From NCBI GenBank assembly GCA_029777335.1, contig JAKOSN010000127.1:1-42642 (forward strand): DNA of 42,642 nucleotides, given 5' to 3'. The notes beneath the pieces were generated by a model, which worked only from the letters and a program-made list of their open reading frames with translations, did not search any database and was not told the DNA's origin. The position numbers and the translations under genes were made by a program. The DNA is from Planctomycetota bacterium. Its GTDB lineage: Bacteria > Planctomycetota > Planctomycetia > Gemmatales > Gemmataceae. Positions 20,485 to 29,210 of the stretch are shown here, in pieces. Within the stretch, counting starts at the first letter, position 1; the number at the start of each line of letters is the position of its first letter.

Positions 20485-21396
20485 ATGAATGCCGTCGTGA
20501 TCGACCACGTCACCAAGACGTTCGGCCGCCATGTCGCGGTCAACGAGCTGTGTTTGACCGTCCCCGCGGGCACCATCTACGGCTTCATCGGGCCCAATGG
20601 CTCGGGGAAAACAACCACGCTACGGATGATCATGCGCATTCTCTACCCCGACCGCGGCACCCTGGAGGTGCTGGGCGAAACACGCCTGGGGGCGGCCAAT
20701 GATCGCGTCGGCTATCTCCCTGAGGAGCGCGGCCTGTACAAACAAATGAAGGTCCGCGATATCCTTCAATTCTATGCCGAATTGAAAGGGTTTCGCGACC
20801 ACGACCGGGCCATCACCGACTGGCTCGAACGCCTCGGCCTGAGCGACTGGAGCAACAAGAAGGTCGAAACACTCTCCAAGGGGATGGCGCAGAAGGTCCA
20901 GTTCATCGCCACCGTGGTGGCTCGCCCCGACCTCGTCCTCCTCGACGAACCCTTTTCCGGCCTCGATCCGGTGAATGCGGTCGTGCTGCGCGAGGCAATC
21001 CTCGCCCTGCGCCGCTCGGGCACCACGGTGATCTTCTCCACCCACGACATGGACGTGGCCCAGAAGATGTGCGACTTCGTCTTCATGATCTACAAGGGGC
21101 GCAAGGTTCTCGACGGCACGCTGGAACAGATTCAGGCGGCCTATGGTAGCGATACCGTGCGCGTTCATGTGGAAGGGCGAAACGGCACTCTGGAGAATCT
21201 CCCCGACGTGGTCACCGTGACCGACTTTGGCCGCTGGCAGGAGTTACGCCTGGCGCGCGACGCCGATCCCCAGCGCATCCTGGCCGAGTTGATGCAGCGC
21301 GGCCGCGTCCATCATTTCGAGTTAACGCGTCCCACCTTGCATGACATTTTCATGCGCATCGCGCAACCCCAGACCGAGGAGATGGCCGATGCGTAA
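20485..21396 (+). CDS. ABC-2 type transporter ATP-binding protein (NatA-like)
   Basis: The gene encodes 303 residues and begins 13 bases after the LutC-like gene. It is an ABC ATPase with Walker A GPNGSGKTT (36-44), signature LSKGMAQ (130-136, with Lys instead of the usual second Gly position), Walker B LVLLDEP (150-156) and switch His in STH (185-187). The C-terminal hundred residues are the extra domain (DUF4162-like) seen in NatA/YhaQ-type exporters. It powers the permease encoded next, which starts eight bases before this gene ends. NatA-NatB of Bacillus exports sodium, but ions, lipids or drugs are all possible, and substrate cannot be inferred. Confidence 0.94.
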   Translation: MNAVVIDHVTKTFGRHVAVNELCLTVPAGTIYGFIGPNGSGKTTTLRMIMRILYPDRGTLEVLGETRLGAANDRVGYLPEERGLYKQMKVRDILQFYAELKGFRDHDRAITDWLERLGLSDWSNKKVETLSKGMAQKVQFIATVVARPDLVLLDEPFSGLDPVNAVVLREAILALRRSGTTVIFSTHDMDVAQKMCDFVFMIYKGRKVLDGTLEQIQAAYGSDTVRVHVEGRNGTLENLPDVVTVTDFGRWQELRLARDADPQRILAELMQRGRVHHFELTRPTLHDIFMRIAQPQTEEMADA

Positions 21397-22735
21397 AATC
21401 CTTGTCATTGCGCGGCGCGAATACCTGGCAGCCGTCAAAACCCGGGCGTTTGTGATCGGCCTGCTCATCATGCCCCTGATGATGAGTGCCAGCGCGGTCC
21501 TCCAGGTCGTCCTTGACAAGGTCCGCGATACCAGTGAAAAGCGCTTTGGCGTGGTCGATCGCACAGGCAATCCCGTGGTGCGCCAGGCGCTGGAACAGGC
21601 GGTCGCTCTGCACAACACCCATGGGTTGAATGATCCCCAGACCGGCAAGCAGATACGGTCCCCGCTCGCCCTTGAATGGATCACCCCCAGCAACCCGGAT
21701 CCGCAGGCGATCAAGCAGCAGCGCTTCGACCTGTCCGAACGGGTGCGCCACGGTTCGCTCTTTGGTTTTCTCGATATTGGTCCCGACGTGCTGCGCACCC
21801 CACACCCCGCACCCGGCGAATCGCCTCCTGAGAGCGCCTCGCTGCGCTACCAATCGAATCGGCCCACCTTTCTCGATTTCGCGCAGCTGGCCGAGCGCAC
21901 CCTCACGCGTACCGCCCAGGAACAACGTGCCGGCACCGGCGAAAATGTGGCGGCCCTCCGCGCCTTGCTCGAACCGGTGCCGCTGCTCTCCAAGGGTCTG
22001 CTCACCCGCAATGCCTCCACCGGCGAGATCGAGGACGCCACCGAACAAAGTCGCATCGCTCCCGTCCTGGTCCCGGGATTGCTGTCGCTGTTGATGGTGA
22101 TGAATGTGCTCATGGGCGCCACGCCGTTAATGCAGGGCGTGGTCGAGGAAAAGATGCAGCGCATTGCCGAGGTTCTGCTCGGCTCGGTCCCGCCCTTCGG
22201 CCTGATGCTGGGCAAACTGGTCGGCACGGTCGGCGTTTCGCTCACCATGGGCGGCTTTTATCTGGCCGGCTTCTTCTGGGCTGCGCATCGCTATGGCTTT
22301 GGGGAATATCTCTCGACTCCTTTGATCCTCTGGTTTATCCTTTTTCAGGCGCTGGCGGCCCTCATGTACGGCGCCCTGTTCATCGCCGTGGGGGCAGCCT
22401 GCACCGACATGAAGGAAACCCAGAGTCTTATGTGGCCCGTGATGCTCCTTGCCTGTTTGCCGCTCTTTGTGCTGGGCCACGTGGTGCAGGAACCGCATGG
22501 CCCGGTTGCCAGGACGCTGTCGTACTTTCCCTTCTCCACGCCGATGTTGTTGATCGCGCGCAATGCAGTTCCTCCGGGTCTGCCCGGGTGGGAAATGCTG
22601 CTGGGCATGGGGCTGGTGCTGGCCACCACCATCGCCTGTGTCTGGATGGCGGGCCGCATCTTCCGCGTGGGCATCCTGATGCAGGGGCAGGGTGCACGGC
22701 TGAGCGAACTGGTGCGCTGGGTGGTTCGAGGGTGA
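21389..22735 (+). CDS. ABC-2 type transporter permease (NatB-like)
   Basis: The gene encodes 448 residues. ATG 21389 overlaps the ATPase gene by eight bases. The N-terminus MRKILVIARREYLAAVKTR, followed by a hydrophobic helix (about 20-42), is typical of NatB/YhaP permeases. A large extracytoplasmic domain (about 45-200) comes next, and then five or six membrane helices between about 225 and 430, including the family element MQGVVEEKMQRIAEVLLGSV. The signature fits ABC-2 exporters that remove a substrate from the inner leaflet or cytoplasm. It works as a pair with the ATPase upstream. The kinase gene starts 14 bases after its stop, so the exporter could be a kinase target or be co-regulated with it. 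Confidence 0.93.
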   Translation: MRKILVIARREYLAAVKTRAFVIGLLIMPLMMSASAVLQVVLDKVRDTSEKRFGVVDRTGNPVVRQALEQAVALHNTHGLNDPQTGKQIRSPLALEWITPSNPDPQAIKQQRFDLSERVRHGSLFGFLDIGPDVLRTPHPAPGESPPESASLRYQSNRPTFLDFAQLAERTLTRTAQEQRAGTGENVAALRALLEPVPLLSKGLLTRNASTGEIEDATEQSRIAPVLVPGLLSLLMVMNVLMGATPLMQGVVEEKMQRIAEVLLGSVPPFGLMLGKLVGTVGVSLTMGGFYLAGFFWAAHRYGFGEYLSTPLILWFILFQALAALMYGALFIAVGAACTDMKETQSLMWPVMLLACLPLFVLGHVVQEPHGPVARTLSYFPFSTPMLLIARNAVPPGLPGWEMLLGMGLVLATTIACVWMAGRIFRVGILMQGQGARLSELVRWVVRG

Positions 22736-22749
22736 TCCACGAGGAACTC

Positions 22750-24384
22750 ATGGCTGCCGACCAACTTCCCCCCACGATCAACGGCCCCGAACGAGCGGTC
22801 GACGGCGACGCCGTCACCGTTGGCGCCACGACCACGCCGCTGGGGACGCTACCGTTGCAGGATCGCTATCACGCTGGTTATCAGTTGCTCGAAGAAATTG
22901 GCCGCGGTGGCATGGGCGTGGTCTTCAAGGCCCGGCAAGTGACGCTCAATCGCATTGTCGCCCTCAAGATGATTCTCTCCGGTCCCTTCGCCGCCAACCA
23001 GGAGCTCACCCGCTTCCGCGCTGAGGCCGAGGCGATCGCCCAGTTGCAACACCCCAATATCGTGCAGATCTACGAGGTCAATGAATGGCGCGCTGGCGAC
23101 GGCAATCCCGGTTCGCCCTTTTTCTCGCTGGAATACGTCGAGGGGGGAAGCCTCGCCGACCGCATTCGGGGCACGCCCTGGGCCAGCCTCCCCGCCGCAG
23201 AGCTGGTGCGCACCCTGGCGCTGGCAATGCATCGGGCGCATCAACAGGGCATTATTCACCGCGATCTGAAACCCGGCAACATCCTCCTCACCAGCGACGG
23301 CGTGCCCAAGATCACCGACTTCGGGCTGGCCAAGCGCGTGCTGCGCACGGAGGCGCCCCCAACGCTGGGAAGCAGCGAACCCAACGCCTCCACGCTCCCG
23401 GGGCAAATTCTCGGCACCCCCAGCTACATGGCGCCAGAGCAGGCCGAGAGTCGCTGGACCGACATCGGCCCCGCCACCGACGTTTATGCCCTGGGAGCGA
23501 TCCTGTATGAACTCCTGACGGGGCGGCCGCCGTTCAAGGCCGAAACTCCCCTGGACACCATCATGCATGTGCTCAGCGCCCAGCCGGCACCGCCACGATT
23601 GCTCAATTCCAAGGTCGATCGAGATCTGGAGACCATCTGTCTGAAATGTCTGGAAAAAGATCCGCGCCTGCGCTATCCGACCGCCCAGGCGCTGGCGAAC
23701 GACCTGGAACGGTATCAGCACGGGGATGCCATCGAGGCGAGCAGTGTCAACCTGCTGTCACGTTTGACCCGCGCCCTGGAACACAAGGATCACGCCGCCG
23801 AGTTTCGCAGCTGGGGCACCATGCTCCTCTGTTTCGCTGCCATCATCTTTGTCGGCCACGCGATCACCTTTGTGAGCATGGCCTTCCATGGTCCCGAATG
23901 GTTTGACTGGGTAGCACGCGGTGCGCAGTTTGGCCTTTCGGCCTTGATCTTTCTGCGCTATCGCCCCCACACGGTCTTGCCCACCACGGCGGCGGAACGA
24001 CAGCTCTGGTCGATCTGGATCGGCTATCTGCTGGCCTATTTTTGCACGGTGCTCATGACGCGCTTGCTGGTGCGCGAGGAGATCATTGGCCGCGGGGCCG
24101 AAGGCGCGGAGCGGTGGAAGCAGCTTCTGATCTATCCCATCTCGGCGATGCTGAGCGGAATGGCTGTTTTCACCATGGGAAGCAACTACTGGAATCGCTA
24201 CTACCTTTTCGGCATGGCCTTCTTTGTGCTGGCGCTGCTGATGCCCTTTCACCTGCAATGGGCACCGCTGGAGCTGGGTACCCTCTGGGCAGTTTGCCTG
24301 GTCGCCATCGGCCTGCACCTGCGCCGCCTGGGTCGCGAACAGGCCAATCCCCCGGAAGCCAGCTCCGCCGCACCTCGCGTGTGA
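22750..24384 (+). CDS. Ser/Thr protein kinase with multi-pass C-terminal membrane domain
   Basis: The gene encodes 544 residues. The ATG at 22750 follows GAGGA; a GTG overlapping the permease stop (22732) is an alternative. The Hanks kinase domain spans about 44-335: GRGGMGVV (51-58), K73 in VALK, HRDLKPGN with D172, DFG 190-192 and MAPEQ from 227. The activation segment is longer than in the other kinases here, with a low-complexity insert rich in P, S and E (about 200-220) before GTPSYMAPE. From about 365 on, five or six hydrophobic helices form a membrane domain, ending in a short hydrophilic tail. No extracellular sensor is apparent, so the membrane domain itself may sense lipids or voltage, or may associate with the ABC permease encoded upstream. 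Confidence 0.94.
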   Translation: MAADQLPPTINGPERAVDGDAVTVGATTTPLGTLPLQDRYHAGYQLLEEIGRGGMGVVFKARQVTLNRIVALKMILSGPFAANQELTRFRAEAEAIAQLQHPNIVQIYEVNEWRAGDGNPGSPFFSLEYVEGGSLADRIRGTPWASLPAAELVRTLALAMHRAHQQGIIHRDLKPGNILLTSDGVPKITDFGLAKRVLRTEAPPTLGSSEPNASTLPGQILGTPSYMAPEQAESRWTDIGPATDVYALGAILYELLTGRPPFKAETPLDTIMHVLSAQPAPPRLLNSKVDRDLETICLKCLEKDPRLRYPTAQALANDLERYQHGDAIEASSVNLLSRLTRALEHKDHAAEFRSWGTMLLCFAAIIFVGHAITFVSMAFHGPEWFDWVARGAQFGLSALIFLRYRPHTVLPTTAAERQLWSIWIGYLLAYFCTVLMTRLLVREEIIGRGAEGAERWKQLLIYPISAMLSGMAVFTMGSNYWNRYYLFGMAFFVLALLMPFHLQWAPLELGTLWAVCLVAIGLHLRRLGREQANPPEASSAAPRV

Positions 24385-24402
24385 CGGGTTTCCTTAAACC
24401 CG
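24385..24402. terminator. Hairpin across two convergent stops
   Basis: CGGGTTT (24385-24391) and AAACCCG (24396-24402) form a perfect seven-base stem with a four-base loop. It lies directly after the kinase TGA and includes the desaturase TAA on the other strand. The position fits a bidirectional terminator. No T-run follows on either strand, so it is not a classical intrinsic terminator. Confidence 0.42.
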
Positions 24403-25230
24403 CTGCGATTTGCGGATCATCTGGCGGCGATTGCGCATCTCCTGCCGATCCACATCGAGCGTCTGCAAGATGGGGAGATAGACCTCGCGGTAGTAAATTT
24501 CCTCGCTAAAAAGTTCCAGTTCGCGCACGCGCGCAACTCGCTTCTGGCTTTCATCAAGGAGATCGTGGATGGCAGGCATGGCAAAATCGTTCATGACCCG
24601 GCGCATTTGCGCCAGGGTGCCCTCGCGATCATACTTGAGAAAGAGCGCAAACGCATCGCGAAAGAAAACATGATGCGCCTTCTCGTCGATCGCCAGGTAC
24701 ATCAGCAGCTGTTCGAGCGCTGGATCGCCCCCCAGTTCGAGGGTGCGATTGCGCAGGTTACGATAGTTCAGCCAGGTCGCCTGTTCCTGCACCATGGCAT
24801 AGCAGAGCATCCCCAGCGCGGAATCGTGTGGCAGGTTCCACTCGCGCGTAAAGACCTTTTTTTCCAGATCGGCAATCTGTTCCTCGCTGCGCTGCCGGGA
24901 GCGGAGCAGCCAGTCGGTCAGCGCCAGGGAGTGCTTGGATTCCTCGTAGCCCCAGTTGGCGTAGAACCACACGCGGCCCTTGCTCTGGCGCACCACGGGG
25001 AGAATCCTGGAGGTGTAATCGGGGAGGTACAGTTCAACGGCGGTGAAACTCTCTATCACGTCGGCGACGGCGGGATTCAGCTTCGGGTTGACCTGATCCC
25101 AGGGAATATCCTCGCGAATATTCCAGCGCCGGCGACGCTCCGCCTGGTCAAAAAAGTCTCGGTACAGCCGCCACAAGGCACCTTCCAGTTCGGGGCAGGT
25201 AATCGGATCGGGGGGAGTCGGTTCGCTCAT
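24394..25230 (-). CDS. Acyl-ACP desaturase (soluble di-iron, FA_desaturase_2)
   Basis: The gene encodes 278 residues. ATG 25230 follows GTGAGG; an in-frame start at 25275 lacks a site. The soluble di-iron desaturase ligands are in order: E66 in AVELYLPDY, E97 and H100 in EESKH, E149 in VQEQAT, and E183 and H186 in DEKAHH. These match the acyl-ACP desaturase family of plants and of actinobacterial DesA proteins, which introduce a double bond into acyl-ACP using oxygen and ferredoxin. It is shorter than plant enzymes (about 330 mature residues) but close to bacterial ones. There is no membrane helix. It implies oxygen-dependent unsaturated fatty-acid synthesis, a plausible match with the plsY-like gene elsewhere in the window. 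Confidence 0.9.
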   Translation of the reverse strand: MSEPTPPDPITCPELEGALWRLYRDFFDQAERRRRWNIREDIPWDQVNPKLNPAVADVIESFTAVELYLPDYTSRILPVVRQSKGRVWFYANWGYEESKHSLALTDWLLRSRQRSEEQIADLEKKVFTREWNLPHDSALGMLCYAMVQEQATWLNYRNLRNRTLELGGDPALEQLLMYLAIDEKAHHVFFRDAFALFLKYDREGTLAQMRRVMNDFAMPAIHDLLDESQKRVARVRELELFSEEIYYREVYLPILQTLDVDRQEMRNRRQMIRKSQRV

Positions 25231-25386
25231 CAAATCCTCACCGCGCATCCAGGCGCGCCTTCCATGTAAACTCATGTCCCTCCAGCAAGGGGATTGAAAG
25301 GATAAGGATCGGGTAAATCACTCAAAGCGTCAAGCAAGAAAACCGCTCCCCGCTGGAAATGCCGACGTGCGACCACAGCCCGAGCG

Positions 25387-26961
25387 TCAAGGCCGCTGGT
25401 TTTTAAGCGGATTCCACAGGGTAATCGTCTCCTTGAGCGGACGTTGTTTGGTCGACCAGAAATTGCCAACAACCAGAGTGGGAGGTTTGCCCGCGCCGTA
25501 CAGCGGGCCAATGGCACAGGTGAAGTGATCGCACTCCTTTGTTTCCAGAGGCCGACGCACAAACGTGCCCTTGCGCGTCTGCTCCAGCCAGAGAACGGAA
25601 TCGAGCGCAAGCTCGTCGCGGCGTGTGAATTCCTCGGCGGGGAGATAACTCACCGCGAGAATATCCAGATCGCCATCGCCGTCGACATCCGCCGCCACGG
25701 CTCGGGTGACCCCAGGCATGTCTGTCAGGCGGTGCGGCGTGAAGGGATACGTTCCCCGATTTTCCAGCCAGTGCACCCCATGGTAGGGCTTGAGCACAAA
25801 GGGTTTATCGAGGACATCGCCGTTGGTGTAGAGGACATCGAGATCCCCATCGCCGTCCACGTCGGCCAGCTGAATCCCGCTACTGCCATACGCAGGGTGA
25901 GGAGCGGCGTGGATCACCTCCTTGCGAAAACGGCCCTCCCCCTCGTTGAGAAAGGCGACCACTGTTTCGTGTTCCTGGCTGATCAGCGCGACAAAATCAG
26001 GTTTGCCATCGCGATTGAGGTCGGCAACGGGAACGTGGATGGTGCCATGGCGGTCATCGAGCACGCGCGGCACGAATTGTGGCTTTGACCAGTCCGTGGT
26101 GCGATTCTCCAGGAGAAGAATGCTCCCCGTTTCGCGCCAACCAAACTCGGCAACCACCAGATCGAGCTTGCCATCCCCGTTGAAGTCGGCGGCCTGAACA
26201 TCGGCGACTCGCCCCACGTCACTCAGCAAGGGCAGCGGCGTGAAGGTGCCATCGCCCCGCCCGCGCAACCAGACCACACTCCCCGCCTTTTCATCGGAGG
26301 GGAAAAAGCGGCCCAGGCACGCGACCAGAATGTCCGCATGGCCATCCCCGTCGAGATCCACCAGCTCGGCATGCGCGGGCGCGGGAACCTTCCCCAGCAC
26401 CTGCCACGCGGGTGGATCGACGTGCGGATTGCAGCGCAGCACCTGCCCCTCGTTTTTCAGCGGATCGCATTCACACACGAGAATCTCAAGCGGACCGGTG
26501 GGGGTGAAGCGCACCAGGTTGACGTTGACCACCTCGGGAAACGGCTCGCGCCCGGGGAGCGAATATCCCCGGCGTTGCCACTGGATCGAAGGAACGCCGG
26601 GCGCTTCAGGGCGAGTGGGCAAGGGCAGTTCCAGCGGGGCACGTTTCTCGTAGTAGGTGATCACCTCCTCGAGCGCTGGGGCGGGCAAATCCGGACGCAG
26701 ACGCATGCCAAAGGTGAATCCCTGGGTCACCTCCTTGCGCCAGGCCCAGCGCGGGAAAGAATCTGGAGGAGGATAGGCGTGGCAGGCAACCCCGCAGAAC
26801 TGTTGCACCTGCTCAGCGGTGGCCTCGCGTTCAGGAGGGAGTGGAGGGAGTGAAACGGACTCCGGGGTGGAATGACAGCGAACATACCAGTAGCCGCCGC
26901 CGGCAGCCGCCAGCAGCCCCACCACGCCGACCAGCAAGCGCGTCCACGACGAGATCGTCAC
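25387..26961 (-). CDS. FG-GAP/VCBS repeat protein with N-terminal CX3CH haem-like motif
   Basis: The gene encodes 524 residues. GTG 26961 is preferred because CAGGGA lies nine bases upstream and a membrane anchor (about 7-27) then starts at residue 1; ATG 27018 has no site. After the anchor comes CGVACHAYPPPDSFPR (56-71). Related proteins carry CxxCH there, a c-type haem site, but here three residues separate the cysteines. The rest is an FG-GAP/VCBS beta-propeller with calcium-binding-type units: DLDGDGHAD, DFNGDGKLD, DLNRDGKPD, DVDGDGDLD (twice). The protein should be outside the cytoplasmic membrane, anchored by its N-terminus. A redox or adhesion role is possible. It is transcribed after the FecR/HEAT-like gene with a gap of 73 bases. 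Confidence 0.87.
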   Translation of the reverse strand: MTISSWTRLLVGVVGLLAAAGGGYWYVRCHSTPESVSLPPLPPEREATAEQVQQFCGVACHAYPPPDSFPRWAWRKEVTQGFTFGMRLRPDLPAPALEEVITYYEKRAPLELPLPTRPEAPGVPSIQWQRRGYSLPGREPFPEVVNVNLVRFTPTGPLEILVCECDPLKNEGQVLRCNPHVDPPAWQVLGKVPAPAHAELVDLDGDGHADILVACLGRFFPSDEKAGSVVWLRGRGDGTFTPLPLLSDVGRVADVQAADFNGDGKLDLVVAEFGWRETGSILLLENRTTDWSKPQFVPRVLDDRHGTIHVPVADLNRDGKPDFVALISQEHETVVAFLNEGEGRFRKEVIHAAPHPAYGSSGIQLADVDGDGDLDVLYTNGDVLDKPFVLKPYHGVHWLENRGTYPFTPHRLTDMPGVTRAVAADVDGDGDLDILAVSYLPAEEFTRRDELALDSVLWLEQTRKGTFVRRPLETKECDHFTCAIGPLYGAGKPPTLVVGNFWSTKQRPLKETITLWNPLKNQRP

Positions 26962-27034
26962 GGTAAACGTCCCTGATGAATTCCAGGCGCCACGCGGAGG
27001 ATCGTGGCGCCTCTGCATCACGACACCAGTGCGC

Positions 27035-29134
27035 TCAGGGGCGCATCGGGGGGAGCTTGTTTTCCCGACGCAGACGGCGCATTTCGTCCACCGCCTTGTC
27101 GCGCCGCTCCTGATCCCAGGTGGCATTGTAGTTGAGTTGCACGCGCCCCGCCGGAGAACGGAGCAAATGCCAGAACGCCAGCTCGCGCACCGCCAGTTTG
27201 GGATGGCGCAGGTAGTTGATCAGCGCATCGATGACCTCGGGCTGACTCTGGGCATCGAGATAGTAAAACGCGTGTAGCAGATCGAAGACCGCCTTGGCAT
27301 CGATCGGATCGTAATCCTTCTTGATCAACCAGCCGTCCTTCTTTTCCGGGTCATACAGTTGCTTGTCGTAGACCGTGCCGCGGCCAATCCAGGCGCGCAG
27401 GACGAAGATGGCTTCGTGGCGTGCCCCCTGGGCCAGCTTGGGATTGCCCAGAATGTCAATCACCTTGGGAATAGCGCCGATGGCTCCCAGTCCTCGCACC
27501 GCCAGCACCCCTTCCAGGGCGCGACCGCTCTCCACCGCTTCTTCCAGGTTCGAGGCGACCATCTTGTCGTTCTTGGCCAGGCGCATCGCCAGTTCTTCGA
27601 GCGGCACCTTCACCTCGGTGGCCTTCTTGGGATCGGTCGGCTTGGTCGAGAGTTCGGGCGGTTCGGTCTCGGCGTAATAGGGCCGCGGCGCACGTCCCTT
27701 GTTGTTCCAGGTCATGCGATTGCGATGCGAGGAGGGTTGCAGATCGCCCAGGAAGAGATGCCCCATGGTCACGGCCGCCTCTCCCTTGACCACCAGGAAA
27801 TCCAGTTCCATGTAGGGAGCCAACCCCGGCTGATACTGGAACTCGTAGGTGTATTCCCGGGTCATCTGCAGAGCGATCACTGCGCCGGGCTCCAGATCGA
27901 GATCCCAGACCTCCCCAGTACCGAACCGCAGTCGCACCTTGGCCGTCTTCTCCTTGCGGCTGGTGAGATAGACACGGCCACGATCGAGCGTGAATTCCAG
28001 ATCGAGGAGCGGATTGTAATGCAGGGTGATGGCGCTTTCGAGCGGCCCGCCGTTGACCACCTCGGGCACATTCCCCCAGAGAAGCACATCCACATTCCCG
28101 CTCGTCCGCAATTCGCTTTGATAGCCGGGCAAGCTCACCAGCGACTCGGCGGTGAACACAGGACTTTCCGGGGCAAGCCGTTCCCAGAGATCGCTCCCCC
28201 CCGGGTGACGCACCAGCACCTGGCCCTTGGAAACAAAGCGCGCGGTCTCCCTGCGTTCCATGCTCGGTTCGCGCGGCGGGAGCGGCGTTTCCTGCAACCC
28301 ACCGCTGCCGCCATTCTCTGGCCCCTTGTCCGTGCTCGGTTTGTCCCTGGGTGAGGTCTTGTCCTTGTCGGTGGGGGTCTTGTCGGTGGCAGATTTATCC
28401 TTTGGCGGAGTCGTTTTGTCCGTCTCTCCGACGCCGGTCTTGCCGGTGGCGCCGGTCTTGTCCTGCCCCGTCGCCTTGTCCAGGCTGGCTACCTTGTCCT
28501 TGGTTCCGGTGTTGTCGCGATTGGCTAGCTCGGATTGGTGACGCGGCAAGGCACTCCACAGGGCCAATCCCATGACCGTGAGCAGGACCACCGCCGCGAC
28601 CGGCAACGCCCAGCGCAACCAGGGAGCCTGGCGGAACAGCGGCAACCCCATCAACAAGGTCTCGTCACCTTCCTGCTCGCGCGGGAGAGCCGAGGTGGCT
28701 CCGCTGGCGGACGCGGGTTTGGTTGCCTTGCGCGAGGGAGAGGATTCCTTGCCGTGCACCAGACCGTAAAACCGCTGCTTGGCCGTCGGGGGCACCAGCG
28801 CAGGCTCTCCCACCACCAGCGTGAGAATCTGGTGACAGGCGGCGATCTCGGCCAGGTGCACATCGGAGCTGAGCGCGGTCTGTTCCACCTCCGCCAGTTG
28901 TTCGCTCGCCAGGGTGTTGTCCAGATACTCCGCCACCGCGTTGGGATCGATGCTTCCCTTGCCGCCCGTCAGCGGAGGCGTGGTTAAGCGCCGACGCCGG
29001 GTGACCTGCTTGATGCGCGCAATTAATTCCTGGGCCTGTTCGCTATCGGCAACCTTCTGCCCAATCTCCTTGATCTCGCTCGGATCAAGCGTGTCGTCGA
29101 GGTAGGCCAGCAGTGTTCGCAGGGTCAACCGCAT
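27035..29134 (-). CDS. Membrane protein with anti-sigma-like N-terminus, charged linker, FecR-like and HEAT-like parts
   Basis: The gene encodes 699 residues. ATG 29134 has GGAGG upstream; a longer frame to 29299 lacks a site and overlaps the upstream gene. The cytoplasmic N-terminus (about 1-150) resembles anti-sigma or zinc-finger-less anti-sigma regions (LAYLDDTLDPSE, VAEYLDNTLASEQL), found in pairs as if duplicated. A membrane helix lies near 175-200. A low-complexity linker (about 210-280) is made of K, D, T, P and S units such as TDKTPTDKDKTSP, like a periplasm-spanning TolA-type arm. A FecR-like beta domain follows (GQVLVRHPGGSDLWERL, SGNVDVLLWGNVPE), and the C-terminal part has HEAT-like helical repeats (VRGLGAIGAIPKVIDILG, LRHPKLAVRELAFWHLL). 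It may transmit an envelope signal to gene expression. No sigma factor gene is adjacent. Confidence 0.85.
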   Translation of the reverse strand: MRLTLRTLLAYLDDTLDPSEIKEIGQKVADSEQAQELIARIKQVTRRRRLTTPPLTGGKGSIDPNAVAEYLDNTLASEQLAEVEQTALSSDVHLAEIAACHQILTLVVGEPALVPPTAKQRFYGLVHGKESSPSRKATKPASASGATSALPREQEGDETLLMGLPLFRQAPWLRWALPVAAVVLLTVMGLALWSALPRHQSELANRDNTGTKDKVASLDKATGQDKTGATGKTGVGETDKTTPPKDKSATDKTPTDKDKTSPRDKPSTDKGPENGGSGGLQETPLPPREPSMERRETARFVSKGQVLVRHPGGSDLWERLAPESPVFTAESLVSLPGYQSELRTSGNVDVLLWGNVPEVVNGGPLESAITLHYNPLLDLEFTLDRGRVYLTSRKEKTAKVRLRFGTGEVWDLDLEPGAVIALQMTREYTYEFQYQPGLAPYMELDFLVVKGEAAVTMGHLFLGDLQPSSHRNRMTWNNKGRAPRPYYAETEPPELSTKPTDPKKATEVKVPLEELAMRLAKNDKMVASNLEEAVESGRALEGVLAVRGLGAIGAIPKVIDILGNPKLAQGARHEAIFVLRAWIGRGTVYDKQLYDPEKKDGWLIKKDYDPIDAKAVFDLLHAFYYLDAQSQPEVIDALINYLRHPKLAVRELAFWHLLRSPAGRVQLNYNATWDQERRDKAVDEMRRLRRENKLPPMRP

Positions 29135-29210
29135 CCCAGGATCCTCCAGCAAAGCGCAGGGACCAATCGCTCCATCGTTAATAGTGGCGCTCCGCCGTCG
29201 TTTTCGTGCA

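Noticed and set aside
20485..22735. Assignment of the ABC pair as a sodium exporter
   Set aside because: NatAB similarity is at the family level only. Sequence cannot distinguish sodium from other substrates.
28330..28510. Tandem repeat array or CRISPR
   Set aside because: The recurring DNA encodes TDK-like units of a protein linker in frame. Units are irregular and there are no spacers.
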